This document shows, piece by piece, positions 36,044 to 47,265 of a stretch of 64,000 nt of DNA. The position numbers and the translations under genes are program-made. Source of the DNA: Puccinellia tenuiflora (Eukaryota; Streptophyta; Magnoliopsida; Poales; Poaceae); NCBI GenBank assembly GCA_012064385.1, contig QRDG01000231.1, positions 1,081,234 through 1,145,233 on the forward strand. The letters are read 5' to 3'. The stretch's first letter is position 1. Every line of letters starts with the position of its first letter. The notes under the pieces were generated by a model that was not told the origin of the DNA, did no database searches, and saw only the letters and a list, made by a program, of their open reading frames with translations.

Positions 36044-36759
36044 ATCTTGCATACACACCTATAGTTTCAACTTCTATCTTGGTTTAGGTGTAGGCATGGA
36101 TTTAGGGGGAGTGTTGTCCTAACTATTGGGCTCTCCCTCCCCCCATGATGCCTATATTAATGAATTCATTTGTCTACTCTATATTCAAATTCATGAATTG
36201 TGAGCTTAAATGATGAGTTTTGAGTGAGAACCCAAGATACATCTTCGCGGTGTCTCACTCTCCTTACTCATATATGGTGGCCTAGGCCACCGACCTCCTC
36301 GGTGAGGAGTTGCCTCTTAGTTGGTATTTTTGTTCTTCTCCAGACCTATATGTGTCACTATGTGCGTGCGATGGAAAAACACTCATGTTTGGCCTTTTAT
36401 TTTTGCATCTTGCAAACATGAGTGTAGTACCATATTACGACAGTTTGTTGTCCATCCTAAGCCCCAACTCTCCTAAAAACCCATGGATCGAAATCTAACA
36501 TTAAATTCTCCCTAAAAATAAACATCAAGTTTTCTGATAGGAGCAGTACTACCGGCGAATCGACCGGTACTACCGTCCCCTGCATTTTTCAGCTGCCTGA
36601 AAACTGCAGTGGACGGAAGTACCGCTCGCTCCACCGGTACTACCGGTGCTGCGGGAGGAGAGTCTAAAATGTGCGGTACTATCGGGGAAGCGTCCGGTAC
36701 TACCGCCCCCTGCAGTTTCCCAGGACTTGGAAAACTGCAGCGAGCGGAAGTACCGCCCG
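36044..36759 (+). other. Copia post-pol spacer with purine tract and palindromic array
   Basis: GATTTAGGGGGAGTG near 36100 resembles an internal purine tract. From 36541 to 36759 the GGTACTACCG/GGAAGTACCG units reappear; the array continues at 43480 beyond the nested element. Confidence 0.6.
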
Positions 36760-38187
36760 TGATGTCTACACACGCTTCTATTCTTGTAGACAGTGTTGGG
36801 CCTCCAAGAGCAGAGGTTTGTAGAACAGCAGCAAGTTTCCCTTAAGTGAATCACCCAAGGTTTATCGAACTCAGGGAGGTAGAGGTCAAAGGTATCCCTC
36901 TCAAGCAACCCTGCAATCACAATACAAAAAGTCTCTTGTGTCCCCAACACACCCAATACACTTGTCAGATGTATAGGTGCACTAGTTCGGCAAAGAGATA
37001 GTGAAATACAAGTAATATGGATGATTATAAGTAGTAATTGCAATCTGAAATAAAAATGGCAGCAAGCAAACATATAGCAGAACTTGTTGTAAACGGTGTT
37101 TCAATGCTTAGAAACAAGGCCTAGGGATCATACTTTCACCAGTGGTCACTCTCAACAATGCAATCATAATTCAATATAAATATAAGCACTTCAATATACT
37201 ACTCCGAAGTATTCTCCGGCTGGATAACGAACACTAATTCATTGTGTAGGAATGCAAAAGAACGCCTCAAACATATATTCCCAAGTACTAGTGAATACCC
37301 CACACTGGACCATGAGCATTCATAGGAGGTACTAACACACCACAATTTCATAGAGACATCCAACTCAAATAATAAATCAGTGAACAAGTATCTTGTGAAA
37401 TATAGCCTAAAGACCCACACGGTGCACACACTGTCACCTTTACACACGTGGGACAAGGAGTCTCCGGAGATCACATAAATAAAGCCCACTTGAGTAACAT
37501 AACAACATCTAGATTGCAAAGCTCATGATCACATATAGATCACATCATGGGAGAGAGAGATATAGACCACATGGCTACCGGTACGGCCCTCAGCCCCGAG
37601 GGAGAACTACTCCCTCCTCATCATGGCAGTCAGCAACGGCGATGAAGATGGTGGTGGAGTCGATGGAGATGGCTCCGGGGGCACTTCCCCGTCCCGGCAG
37701 GGTGCCGGAACAGAGACTTCTGTCCCCCGAAACTTGTCGGCGATGGCGGCGGCGCTGCAGATGTTTCTTTGGAATATGACGGATTGGTCTAGGGTATACG
37801 CGTCGGGGGCAATATATAGGCGAAGGGGCGACGTCGGTGGAGGCTCGTGGGCCCCACACCACGTGGCCGCGCGGCCAGGGTGTACCCCGCGCGAGGGCAT
37901 GGTGTGGGAGGCCCACGGCCCTCCTGCACCTCTCCTTCGGGCATCGTGTAGTCCATTGAATTATAAGACTGCTGCTTTTTGTCCCGTCCAATTCCGAGAA
38001 TATTTCCTTAAGTACTTTTCTGAAACGGGAAAACAGCAGAAAACAGGAACTGGCACTGTGGCATCTTGTTAATAGGTTAGTTCCAGAAAATGCATAAAAA
38101 TGATATAAAGTGTGAATAAAACATGTAGCAATTGGTATAAAACAAGCATGGATCATAAGAAATTATAGATACGTTGGAGACGTATCA

Positions 38188-38203
38188 GCATCCCCAAGCT
38201 TAG
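38188..38203 (-). promoter_or_regulatory. Polypurine tract of copy 2
   Basis: On the minus strand CTAAGCTTGGGGATGC runs directly into the 3' LTR at 38187. A similar CTTGGGGATGC block occurs several times inside copies 1 and 2 (for example 4649-4720 and 40340-40420). Confidence 0.6.
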
Positions 38204-41122
38204 TTCTACTCGTCCTCGAGTAGGTAAAACGATAACAAATAATTTCTTAGGAGACATGCCATCACAATATAGATCAACATAGCAATGCAAAGCACATGAT
38301 GTGAATAAGGTGATCCAAAACAATTGTCTATAGTTGACATTAAGCAAACAATGATTAACAAATGCTAGCTAAAAGAAGCTAGAACTTTTCATGAATCAGC
38401 GTGTTGGAGACAAGGAACCATACATAAGGTTTAGAAAGAAGGATAGTAAATTGTGTCTCCAATGTAAAATGTCAATCAATCTTCAAAGCATCAAATTCAG
38501 TCAATAATAGAAATAGCCAAGCTCAAGTCAAGTGTCCTTAATCCATCCACTTAACTTATCAACTGTTATGTAGTCCACTCAACTAATACAATCAAGAAGA
38601 AGGCTTGGCACCATGAGGTTATGGCAAAGAGAATAATGATGGGGGTTTGGAAGGCTCAAACAGTGGAAGAGGTAACCACAAGACAAGAGGAAGTCCCGTA
38701 GTAGACACTGAATGAGGAGTAGTGATTGCCATGCAACGGATGCACATAGAGCTATATGAATGGAAGCTCTCCAATGGAACTAGTGGGGGTGCATCCAACT
38801 TGCTTGCTCATGAAGACCTAGAGCTCACTTGAGGAGGCTCATCGTTGGAATATACAAGCCAAGTTCTATAACGTTTGGTCCCCACATAGTTATACTAATG
38901 AAGCATGAAAACTCACTACAATGATGTAGGTGCTACTAGCACAAGTGTGGAATAAAAGGATAGTAGTGTTGCCCCCTCTCTCATTTTATATTCTTTTTTC
39001 TTTTTCTCTTTTTTTGCTTTTTGCTTTTTGAGGCCTTTGTGGCTCTTTTATATTTTTCTCTCATTGGTCTCTTTTGGACTCTTTTGATTGGCCACTTTGG
39101 ACTCTTTTCAATATGCTCACAGGTAGAGGCAACACTCTATTTTACAAGATGATCATCACACTTTTTGGTGTACTCAAAAATCAAAGACTAATACATGGTG
39201 TATCGTGGATATGCAAGACCGAGCGTAGTGTGAAAAAGATGTAACACATGTGGAAAACCACGCATCACACTAACTCAAATGGTCAAGCAATACTATATGG
39301 TAATGAAGTAAAAATGACATAAAGTCATGTAATGTAAATGATGGATGTTGCATGGCAATGTATCTCGGAACAGCTATGGAAATGCTGTGATAGGTAGATA
39401 TGGTGGCTGTTTTGAGGAAGATAGTTGGCTTATGTGTAGGAGAACAAAATGAAGATCTCCCACGGGGTTGGATTTACTTGCGAAGTATGCACCAATCTCA
39501 ATGTGAAAAAGGGCAATGCAAAGTACCGAAGAGGCTAGCAAAATATGGAGGTGGAAGTGCCAAAAACCAAAAACTCACATAGCATGTCGTATATTGCAAA
39601 CAACTAACAGTATCAAAGTTTTACAAATGGTTAGAGACACCCCGAGAGGGATCGTGGCGGCGACACAAGTGCCCCGTTGGCTTCCCCGACCGTTGCAGTA
39701 ACTATAACATTAGAAACTTCTTTTCAACTAAGAGGAAATCACGACACTAAAGCACTATTGACTTAAGTTGTTTTTAGTTCAGAAAAGTACGGCTCCACGC
39801 TCTACTAACACATCTTCACTAATCAGCTCTTAACAACATTAGCCAACAAATTTTAACCATCAGTTATTTTAATACCTCAAAACAATTGAAGAGGAGCAAG
39901 TTATCTACACAATGGTCTACAAGACTATGCAGCTTTTCTCTATTTCATACCCCTATCACAAGCATAGCATTTTCCAATCTAACACATCAACCAAGCAACT
40001 AAAACAACTCTCTAACAAATAAGAGTGAAATACAAGAGAGCTTAACACAAAGAACTAGCAGCTCTAAACAAGATAACATGCTAAAAGCGAGAGCTTACTA
40101 GAAAACAAACAGTAGCTAAGAATACTCAACAAATATAAGCGAAGCACAAGAGTATTCATATGAAAAAGCGGAGCGTGTCTCTCTCCCACACAAGAATGCT
40201 AGGATCCAACTTATTAAGCAAACTAAAACACACACTCAAAATAAAAACAGACGCTCCAAGCAAAATACATAAGATGTAGTGGAATAAAAATATAGTATCA
40301 CTAGAGATGACCTGATAGTTTTCTCGATGAAGAAGGGGATGCCTTGGGAATCCCCAAGCTTAGATGCTTGAGTATTCTTGAATTTGCTGGGGATGACCCA
40401 CCGGGGCATCCCCAAGCTTAGGCTTTTCACTCTTCTTGATCTCATCATATCGTCCCTTTTGCTTACTTGAAAACTTGCACCACATCAAACTCAAAGTAAT
40501 TCTCATTAGAGTTTTAGTGCATAAACCAAAAATTCACAAGTTCTACTGTGACACAAGCACATCTTAATGCATTATAACATTAGCTACAGCCACTGATGCT
40601 CAAAGAATCAAAAAGATCCAAATAAACATCGCAAAAGAAGCAATGCACAATAAAAGGCAGAATCTGTCAAAAACTGAACAGTCTGTAAAGACGAATTTTT
40701 TCGAGGCACTAGAGTTGCTCAAATCGAAAATCACTGAACTAGAAAAAGTTTCATACATATATGAATATTCAGCACACAAAATCTCAAAGCATTTTGTCGC
40801 TTCTGTAATAAATGACGAATTTAACGGTGACAAACAGAAATCTGTTTCCTGTGCAGAAATTCAAATATAGCAAAAACTTTCTACTAGAGACCTTACTTGG
40901 CACAACATTGCAAGAAAATAAAGATACAAAGAAGTTGCTACAGAAGTAAAAAAAACTTCTTGACTCAAATAAAAGAAAAGATACTGTAAATAAAATGATG
41001 GGTTGTCTCCCATAAGCGATGTTCTTTAAAGCCTTTTAGCTAGGCATGGTAATTTTGATGATGCTCACATAAAAATGAGAGTTGGAGCACAATAAGGGAG
41101 CATCAAGAAGCAACTATAAAAC
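38204..41122 (-). other. Non-coding interior of copy 2
   Basis: No long open frame on either strand. It is AT-rich with a pyrimidine-rich stretch (38980-39060) and repeats of the CATCCCCAAGCTT motif. It is collinear with 4235-5520 of copy 1 from about 39935 on. Confidence 0.6.
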
Positions 41123-41800
41123 TCATTTAAGTCTAACCCACTTCCTATGCATTGGAATCTTGTAAGTAAATAAATCCATGAAGCATAAATTGACTAGCAT
41201 AGGAAGATAAAATAGGTGCAACTTCAAAAATTTCAACAAAAGGAGAGGAGATTCAATGTTATTGTGATATATGAAGCCATGTCTCCCTTTTTCATAAAAA
41301 CTTTCAGTAGCATCATTGATAAAATCCACAATATAACCATCACATGTAAAATTCTTATCATGATCCATATGCATAAAAGTGTCATCATTTTCCACATAAA
41401 CAAAGTTCTTCTCATGAATAACAACTGGAGCAGGATCATCATAAAGAACTTGAACATGATAAACAGGTTGTATATTAAAGGGATGGTTTTGGGTGATCCC
41501 TCCATAATTATGACAAGTTTCATGAGGATGATTGTAATTATAACCCATGTCATAATATTCTTTATAATAATTATCAAAAACTGGGGGCATAGTATCATCA
41601 TAAGGAATAGAATATTTATCTTCTAAAGTGTGTTCATCTGTAAACATATCATCATTTTTACTAGAAGGAGATGTATCAAACATGTAATCATTAGTAGCAA
41701 AAGGATTTTCAAACACCTCATCCCCAAGCTTAGACTTTTCCATAGCATTAGCAAAAATGATTTCCAAAGAACTAATACTAATTTTTTTGTTGTTTTCCAT
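41123..41800 (-). CDS. Conserved small ORF of the non-autonomous LTR family (225 aa)
   Basis: The open frame starts MENNKKISISSLEIIFANAM. It is rich in Asp, Asn, Tyr, His and Met, with no recognised domain. The C-terminal third (CDGYIVDFIND, then LKLHLFYLPMLVNLCF) has a counterpart in copy 1. It lies about 220 bp inside the primer site, in gag position. The frame is intact here. A packaging or RNA-binding role is only a guess from position; the protein has no zinc knuckle. Confidence 0.5.
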   Translation of the reverse strand: MENNKKISISSLEIIFANAMEKSKLGDEVFENPFATNDYMFDTSPSSKNDDMFTDEHTLEDKYSIPYDDTMPPVFDNYYKEYYDMGYNYNHPHETCHNYGGITQNHPFNIQPVYHVQVLYDDPAPVVIHEKNFVYVENDDTFMHMDHDKNFTCDGYIVDFINDATESFYEKGRHGFIYHNNIESPLLLLKFLKLHLFYLPMLVNLCFMDLFTYKIPMHRKWVRLK

Positions 41801-41934
41801 TAAGCCTAACTAGTGAAATTAAAAACAAGAAACAAAAAGATATAATTGCAGAATCTAAAGGAAATAACTTCGAGCACTCACACAACAGCAACAGTACTAG
41901 AAAATAGCATAGTAGCCAGATGATGTGAGTACCT

Positions 41935-42051
41935 TTTACCTTACCTCCCCGGTAACGGCGCCAGAAAATAGCTTTATTGCCGGATAGCTTTGTTGTTGGA
42001 GTGTGAGTGCCGCTTACCTTACCTCCCCGGCAACGGCGCCAGAAAATAGCT
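41935..42051 (-). repeat. Tandem duplication of the primer-site leader in copy 2
   Basis: The block ACCTCCCCGGYAACGGCGCC followed by AGAAAATAGCTT occurs at 41944-41975 and 42021-42052 (last two bases enter the LTR), about 77 bases apart. The outer copy (42024-42041) touches the LTR and is the working position. The inner copy has one change in the tRNA-Asp match. Confidence 0.8.
42024..42041 (-). promoter_or_regulatory. Primer binding site (tRNA-Asp), copy 2
   Basis: Minus-strand TGGCGCCGTTGCCGGGGA, 10 bases after the LTR end, matches the full complement of the plant tRNA-Asp 3' end. Confidence 0.85.
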
Positions 42052-43695
42052 TGATGTCTACACATGCTTCTATTCTTGTAGACAGTGTTGGGCCTCCAAG
42101 AGCAGAGGTTTGTAGAACAGCAGCAAGTTTCCCTTAAGTGAATCACCCAAGGTTTATCGAACTCAGGGAGGTAGAGGTCAAAGGTATCCCTCTCAAGCAA
42201 CCTTGCAATCACAATACAAAAAGTCTCTTGTGTCCCCAACACACCCAATACACTTGTCAGATGTATAGGTGCACTAGTTCGGCGAAGAGATAGTGAAATA
42301 CAAGTAATATGGATGATTATAAGTAGTAATTGCAATCTGAAATAAAAATGGCAGCAAGCAAACATGTAGCAGAACTTGTTGTAAACGGTGTTTCAATGCT
42401 TAGAAACAAGGCCTAGGGATCATACTTTCACCAGTGGTCACTCTCAACAATGCAATCATAATTGAATATAAATATAAGCACTTCAATATACTACTCCGAA
42501 GTATTCTCCGGCTGGATAACGAACACTAATTCATTGTGTAGGAATGCAAAAGCACGCCTCAAACATATATTCCCAAGTACTAGTTAATACCCCACACTGG
42601 ACCATGAGCATTCATATGAGGTACTAACACACCACAATTTCATAGAGACATCCAACTCAAATAATAAATCAGTGAACAAGTATCTTGTGAAATATAGCCT
42701 AAAGACCCACACGGTGCACACACTGTCACCTTTACACACGTGGGACAAGGAGTCTCCGGAGATCACATAAATAAAGCCCACTTGAGTAACATAACAACAT
42801 CTAGATTGCAAAGCTCATGATCACATATAGATCACATCATGGGAGAGAGAGATATAGACCACATGGCTACCAGTACAGCCCTCAGCCCCGAGGGAGAACT
42901 ACTCCCTCCTCATCATGGGAGTCAGCAATGGCAATGAAGATGGTGGTGGAGTCGATGGAGATGGCTCCTGGGGCACTTCCCCGTCCCGGCAGGGTGCCGG
43001 AACAGAGACTTCTGTCCCCCGAAACTTGTCGGCAATGGCGGCGGCACTGCAGATGTTTCTTTAGAATATGACGGATTGGTCTAGGGTATACGCGTCGGGG
43101 GCAATATATAGGCGAAGGGGCGTCGTCGGTGGAGGCTCGTGGGCCCCACACCACGTGGCCGCGTGGCCAGGGTGTACCCCGCGCGAGGGCATGGTGTGGG
43201 AGGCCCACGGCCCTCCTGCACCTCTCCTTCGGGCATCGTGTAGTCCATTGAATTATAAGACTGCTGCTTTTTGTCCCGTCCAATTCCGAGAATATTTCCT
43301 TAAGTACTTTTCTGAAACGGGAAAACAGCAGAAAACAGGAACTGGCACTGTGGCATCTTGTTAATAGGTTAGTTCCAGAAAATGCATAAAAATGATATAA
43401 AGTGTGAATAAAACATGTAGCAATTGGTATAAAACAAGCATGGATCATAAGAAATTATAGATACGTTGGAGACGTATCAGCCCGCTCCACCGGTGCTACC
43501 GGTGCGGCGAGATAAGTGATTTAAGGGCACGGGGCCGGGGAGGAAGTTAGGTTTCCTTTCTTCGTCCTCCCGACCCCCAGTCCCTTCTCTCTCCTACCCA
43601 GCCGTCGGCCCCCCTCTAGGGCTCCATTGAAGCTCCTCCGGTGCTCCTCCTTCAGATCTGGTCCGAGGGAATCGATCCCCTCGACATCCTCCTCC

Positions 43696-45416
43696 ATGGC
43701 CTCCGGTATTTTCCCTCTCTCATGCTCATTCTAGGCTTCACTATTCGAAACTAGATATGATGTAGGGCAAGTTCTAGATGCATGATTGTTTGGATACAAT
43801 CTTCATTGGAGTATGTCTTGGACCTATACTAGATGTGGTTAGTTGTCTAGAGTAGGTTTTTCGTGTAGATCGTGGAAGAAATCGCTAGTACCATGTGAAA
43901 CCCTAATCACCTCGATTCTCTCGGGCACGTGTGGTTGGGTGTTCTGTGGGGTGTCCCCGGGGTTTCTCTCGGTACTATTGGTGTTCTCCCTATCCACACG
44001 GGTTAACTACTCTATGCAACTACCATGTTTTTACTGCGAATTTTCTGTCTTTCCTTGTTCCCTCCCTACCTTTGTGCTTACTTCTCAGGTTTCTCCTCCT
44101 CAGCTCGCAAGAAGCAGCACACGGTTGAGGAAGACATTGAAGAAGAGTCCGAGGTGATGCCGCAAACCAAGTCAGCCCGTCAGATCAACCTTGAAAAGAA
44201 GAAAAGTGTTGCCAGTTCAAGTGGGACTCCTAAGAAGTCAGTGGCAAAGAAACAAAAAATAGTCTCGTTTGCTAAGATGCTCGACAATCAGTACCGTGAG
44301 TATCGGATGAAGAACCCCTACCTCATTCCTCGTCAAGGCAATGTCCATAACCCCCGCTTCTACACCAATGATCAAGAGCTTGTGCATGATCAAATATATT
44401 TGGGCACAAGGAATGTTGTGGTCCTTCAACACCGTCTAAACATTCCTCACATGACGTCTCCAAAGTTCCAAGCCTACTTTGCCGAAGCCTATGCCATGTG
44501 TGAGGAGTTCGGGCTGCTTGACATTATGGGGCTGCACCAGGACTATGATGAGCAGCTTGTTGGGCAGTTTTATGCTACTGTGCACATGGGAGATGAGAGG
44601 AATTTTGTGCTTCGTTCGATGATCAAGGAAGAACATGTGGAGTGCAGGTGGTCAGATTTTGCTGCTTGTCTGGGCTACCCTCATACCTCTGGATCCAATG
44701 GATGGACGGTTCATCATAGAGACCGCCCAAGTTGCAGGGATGTGCTTCTCCCTATCACCATGGAAGGTGGCTCTCCAGGACAGACCGAGGATCTCATTCC
44801 TACCTATGAGATCATGTTTCGCATTTTCAGGGAGAGGCTCACTCCTCGCGTGGGCAACTGGGACCAAGTTCATGGCTATTTGATCGATTTGCTCATTCAG
44901 TGCCATGAGAGGAAGGGGTCCGGTGAGAAGCTAGATGTGATGAATGTTATCTATGAGGAGTTGTGGCTCTGCATCATTGATAAGCGGGTTCCTATCTTTG
45001 CCCCCTACATTATGAGGCTCATTGTTGGTAGATGGGCCTTCCTCCACCATGGTGAGCGCCTTGATCATTCCCAGTCTGTGGTTCCCCACCTTGAGAAGAA
45101 GCTCCGCAAGAAACCTCATGTGCTTCCCGCGGACCGCCTTGGGAAAGGAAAGAAAGTGGCTGAGGCCCCAGCTGAGGAACCGAGATGGTTCCAGAAGATC
45201 AAGTCCAAGTTCAGGGAGTCCTTCTGTTTGATTGATGACCGCATGTATGAGGCCCATGTGCAAGACAAGAAGAACCGCTTCCGTCAGAAACAGATTATGC
45301 GCAAGTTGGAGATCCCAGTTTCCGATGGCTCTGATGAGAACATCACTCCAAAGGAGGAGTGGCTTGCCAATGGCCGTGTTGGTTGGTCCGATGAGGAGGA
45401 AGAGGAGGAGGAGTGA
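43696..45416 (+). CDS. Extra (env-position) ORF of the Copia element, spliced, intact
   Basis: Exon 1 is 43696-43705 (ATGGCCTCCG) and exon 2 is 44089-45416, joined by a GT/AG intron of 383 bp; the product is 445 aa. The frame then reads MASGFSSSARKKQHTVEE. The protein has a basic N-terminus, a central region like the plant transposon-protein domain often found in Ty1/Copia extra ORFs (FGLLDIMGLHQDYDEQLVGQ, CLGYP), and an acidic Glu-run C-terminus. No signal peptide or clear membrane segment starts the spliced form, so an envelope role is not supported. Its position between pol and the 3' LTR fits SIRE/Maximus elements. It is fully open although gag-pol is broken. Confidence 0.65.
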
Positions 45417-45796
45417 TCCTTTTGGGACGCTTAATGTCGCTCCTCTCTTTTTGGTGTCTTGACGCCAAAGGGGGAGAAGTGCTTAGCATAGCCTTAGTCT
45501 CCGGGGTTTGCATGGGCGGGACACGAGTTTGCCTTCTTTTATTTGCCTCTTTATCTCGTGTTCCCATGAACTTTTAGTTTAATTTCATTTGAACTCTCTA
45601 TGCATGATGTGAGCACGTAACTTGAACTATTTGTTTTCATATGGTTATATATGTCCTATCTATCCTATGAATATGTTGATATGTTTGCAAGGTTTCCAAA
45701 AGATAGGGGGAGCTCCGCTAGGGGGAGCCCGTTTATCTTATGCAAACTATCTATGCGAATTAGTTGTATTGTCGTCAACACCAAAAAGGGGGAGAT
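45417..45796 (+). other. Copia 3' untranslated region with polypurine tract
   Basis: Several AGGGGGAG blocks occur. The last, AAAAAGGGGGAGAT at 45783-45796, touches the 3' LTR and is the likely plus-strand primer. Confidence 0.75.
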
Positions 45797-47260
45797 TGAA
45801 GAACATGTGATACCCCCATGTGATTTTGATGTTGACAACAATACAACTAAATACTCTAATGTTGAATCTCAGCTGTGCAGGAAATCTAAAAGAATCGTCG
45901 CAAGAAATGCTTCGTTTTGGTGGTTCTGGGGTTTACCGGAAGTACAGGTCGTCCCAGCGGTACTACCGCTCGGAACTTCCGGAGGTACTTCCAGAGCCCA
46001 GTACCGCTTACAAAAGTTGGGTACTGGACTCAACGAAAGTAGCACTAGAAGTAGTACCGGAACTACCGCTTTACCGGAAGTACCGGTCATCCCAGCGGTA
46101 CTACCGCTCGGAACTTCCGGAGGCACTTCCGGAGCCCAGTACCGCTTACGAAAGTTGGGTACTGGACTCAACGGAAGTAGCACCGGAAGTAGTACGGAAT
46201 TACCGCTAAACCGGAAGTACCGGCGCTCCCAGCGGTACTACCGCTCGGAACTTCCGGTGGTACTTCCGGAGTCCAGTGCCGCTTAAGAAAGCTAGGTACT
46301 GGAATCAACGGAAGTGGCACCAGAAGTTGATCCGGTACTACCGCTAAACCGGAACTACCGGTGGTTCAAGCGGAACTACCGCTGCGGCGAGTTAAAGGAA
46401 GTCGACTGAAGACCGTTGGCTGAAGCTTCAAAGGAAGACCGGAAGTACCGGCCCTCCTGGCGGTACTTCCGGCGCTACGGGGCTGGAGTGCCTCCAACGG
46501 CTGGATGGAAGGAGGGCTATTTAAGGAGGGTGTCTTCCTCCTTTGGCAGTTAGCTTTGAATTCTCTCTCCTCCATTAATGCCCAAAAAGCTCAAAGCTCA
46601 AATTCGATAGATCTCCCAATCCCTCCACCCAAACTTGCTGATCTTTGGAGGATTGAAGGAGAAGGCCCGGATCTACATATTCACCAAGCCGTTCTTCATT
46701 TCCCCATCATTCACTTGAGGATTTTCGCTTCTAGGGTTAGCATTGTGTTACCCTAGAATTCTTGTACTTACTACTTGTTGTATTTGTGACAGATGTGTTG
46801 ATTTGGGAGCCCCCAATTAAGTTGTGGGTGTGTGCCCCAAAAACATTGTAAGGGCTCCGGATTCCGCCTTGAAGGATTCCGATAGTGGAAGGTGAACCAA
46901 ACCCTTGGGTACGGTTCATCGGAGAATAGGGTGAGACCTTTGTGGCATCTTGAGTAGGTCTCTTGTGGCGAGCTCACACCCCTCCAACAAGACGTACTCC
47001 CTTAAGAAGGAGGAACTCGGGAATACATCGTTGTCTCCGCGTTCTTCCACTTTCGGTTATCTCTTTCCCTTAGTTGTATTTACTTGTATCGTATTAATTG
47101 CCTAGTTTCTTTAGTTTGCTCTTCATATAGGTAAATTCACCGTAGTTACATATCTAGAGAATTTACCTTTGTGTTAAGCCTAAAATCGAAAAAGAATTAA
47201 AAATTGGTGTAGCACCTATTCACCCCCCCCCCCCCTCTAGGTGCCCATATGATCCTTTCA
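45797..47260 (+). repeat. 3' LTR of the Copia element
   Basis: 1464 bp, paired with 28690-30141. It differs from the 5' LTR at many sites by eye (several percent) and by small insertions, including a longer C run at 47223-47235. Confidence 0.9.
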
Positions 47261-47265
47261 ATGGT

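Larger units (their letters stand above)
36760..43479 (-). mobile_element. Non-autonomous LTR retrotransposon, copy 2, complete and young
   Basis: LTRs at 36760-38187 and 42052-43479 are both 1428 bp and begin (minus strand) TGATACGTCTCC and end ACATCA. I count about 19 differences by eye, roughly 1.3%. The target duplication GCCCG is perfect (36755-36759 and 43480-43484). The 3.9-kb interior has a tRNA-Asp primer site and a purine tract but no protease, integrase or reverse transcriptase. It must therefore be moved by another element's enzymes. It belongs to the same family group as copy 1 (4235-8177) and is inserted between pol and the extra ORF of the Copia element. Confidence 0.95.
28690..47260 (+). 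mobile_element. Copia retrotransposon, SIRE/Maximus-like, complete but nested
   Basis: LTRs are 28690-30141 (1452 bp) and 45797-47260 (1464 bp), starting TGAA and ending CTTTCA. The 5-bp target duplication is ATGGT (28685-28689 and 47261-47265). A primer site, a gag-pol frame, an extra ORF after pol and a purine tract follow in order. Without the 6.7-kb insert at 36760-43479 the element is about 11.8 kb. The domain order (integrase before reverse transcriptase) defines Copia; the coiled-coil-extended gag and extra 3' ORF fit the SIRE/Maximus lineage. Confidence 0.92.

Noticed and set aside
37590..38156. Minus-strand 188-codon frame repeated at 42882-43448
   Set aside because: Both lie inside the two LTRs of copy 2; repetition comes from the LTRs, not from gene duplication.
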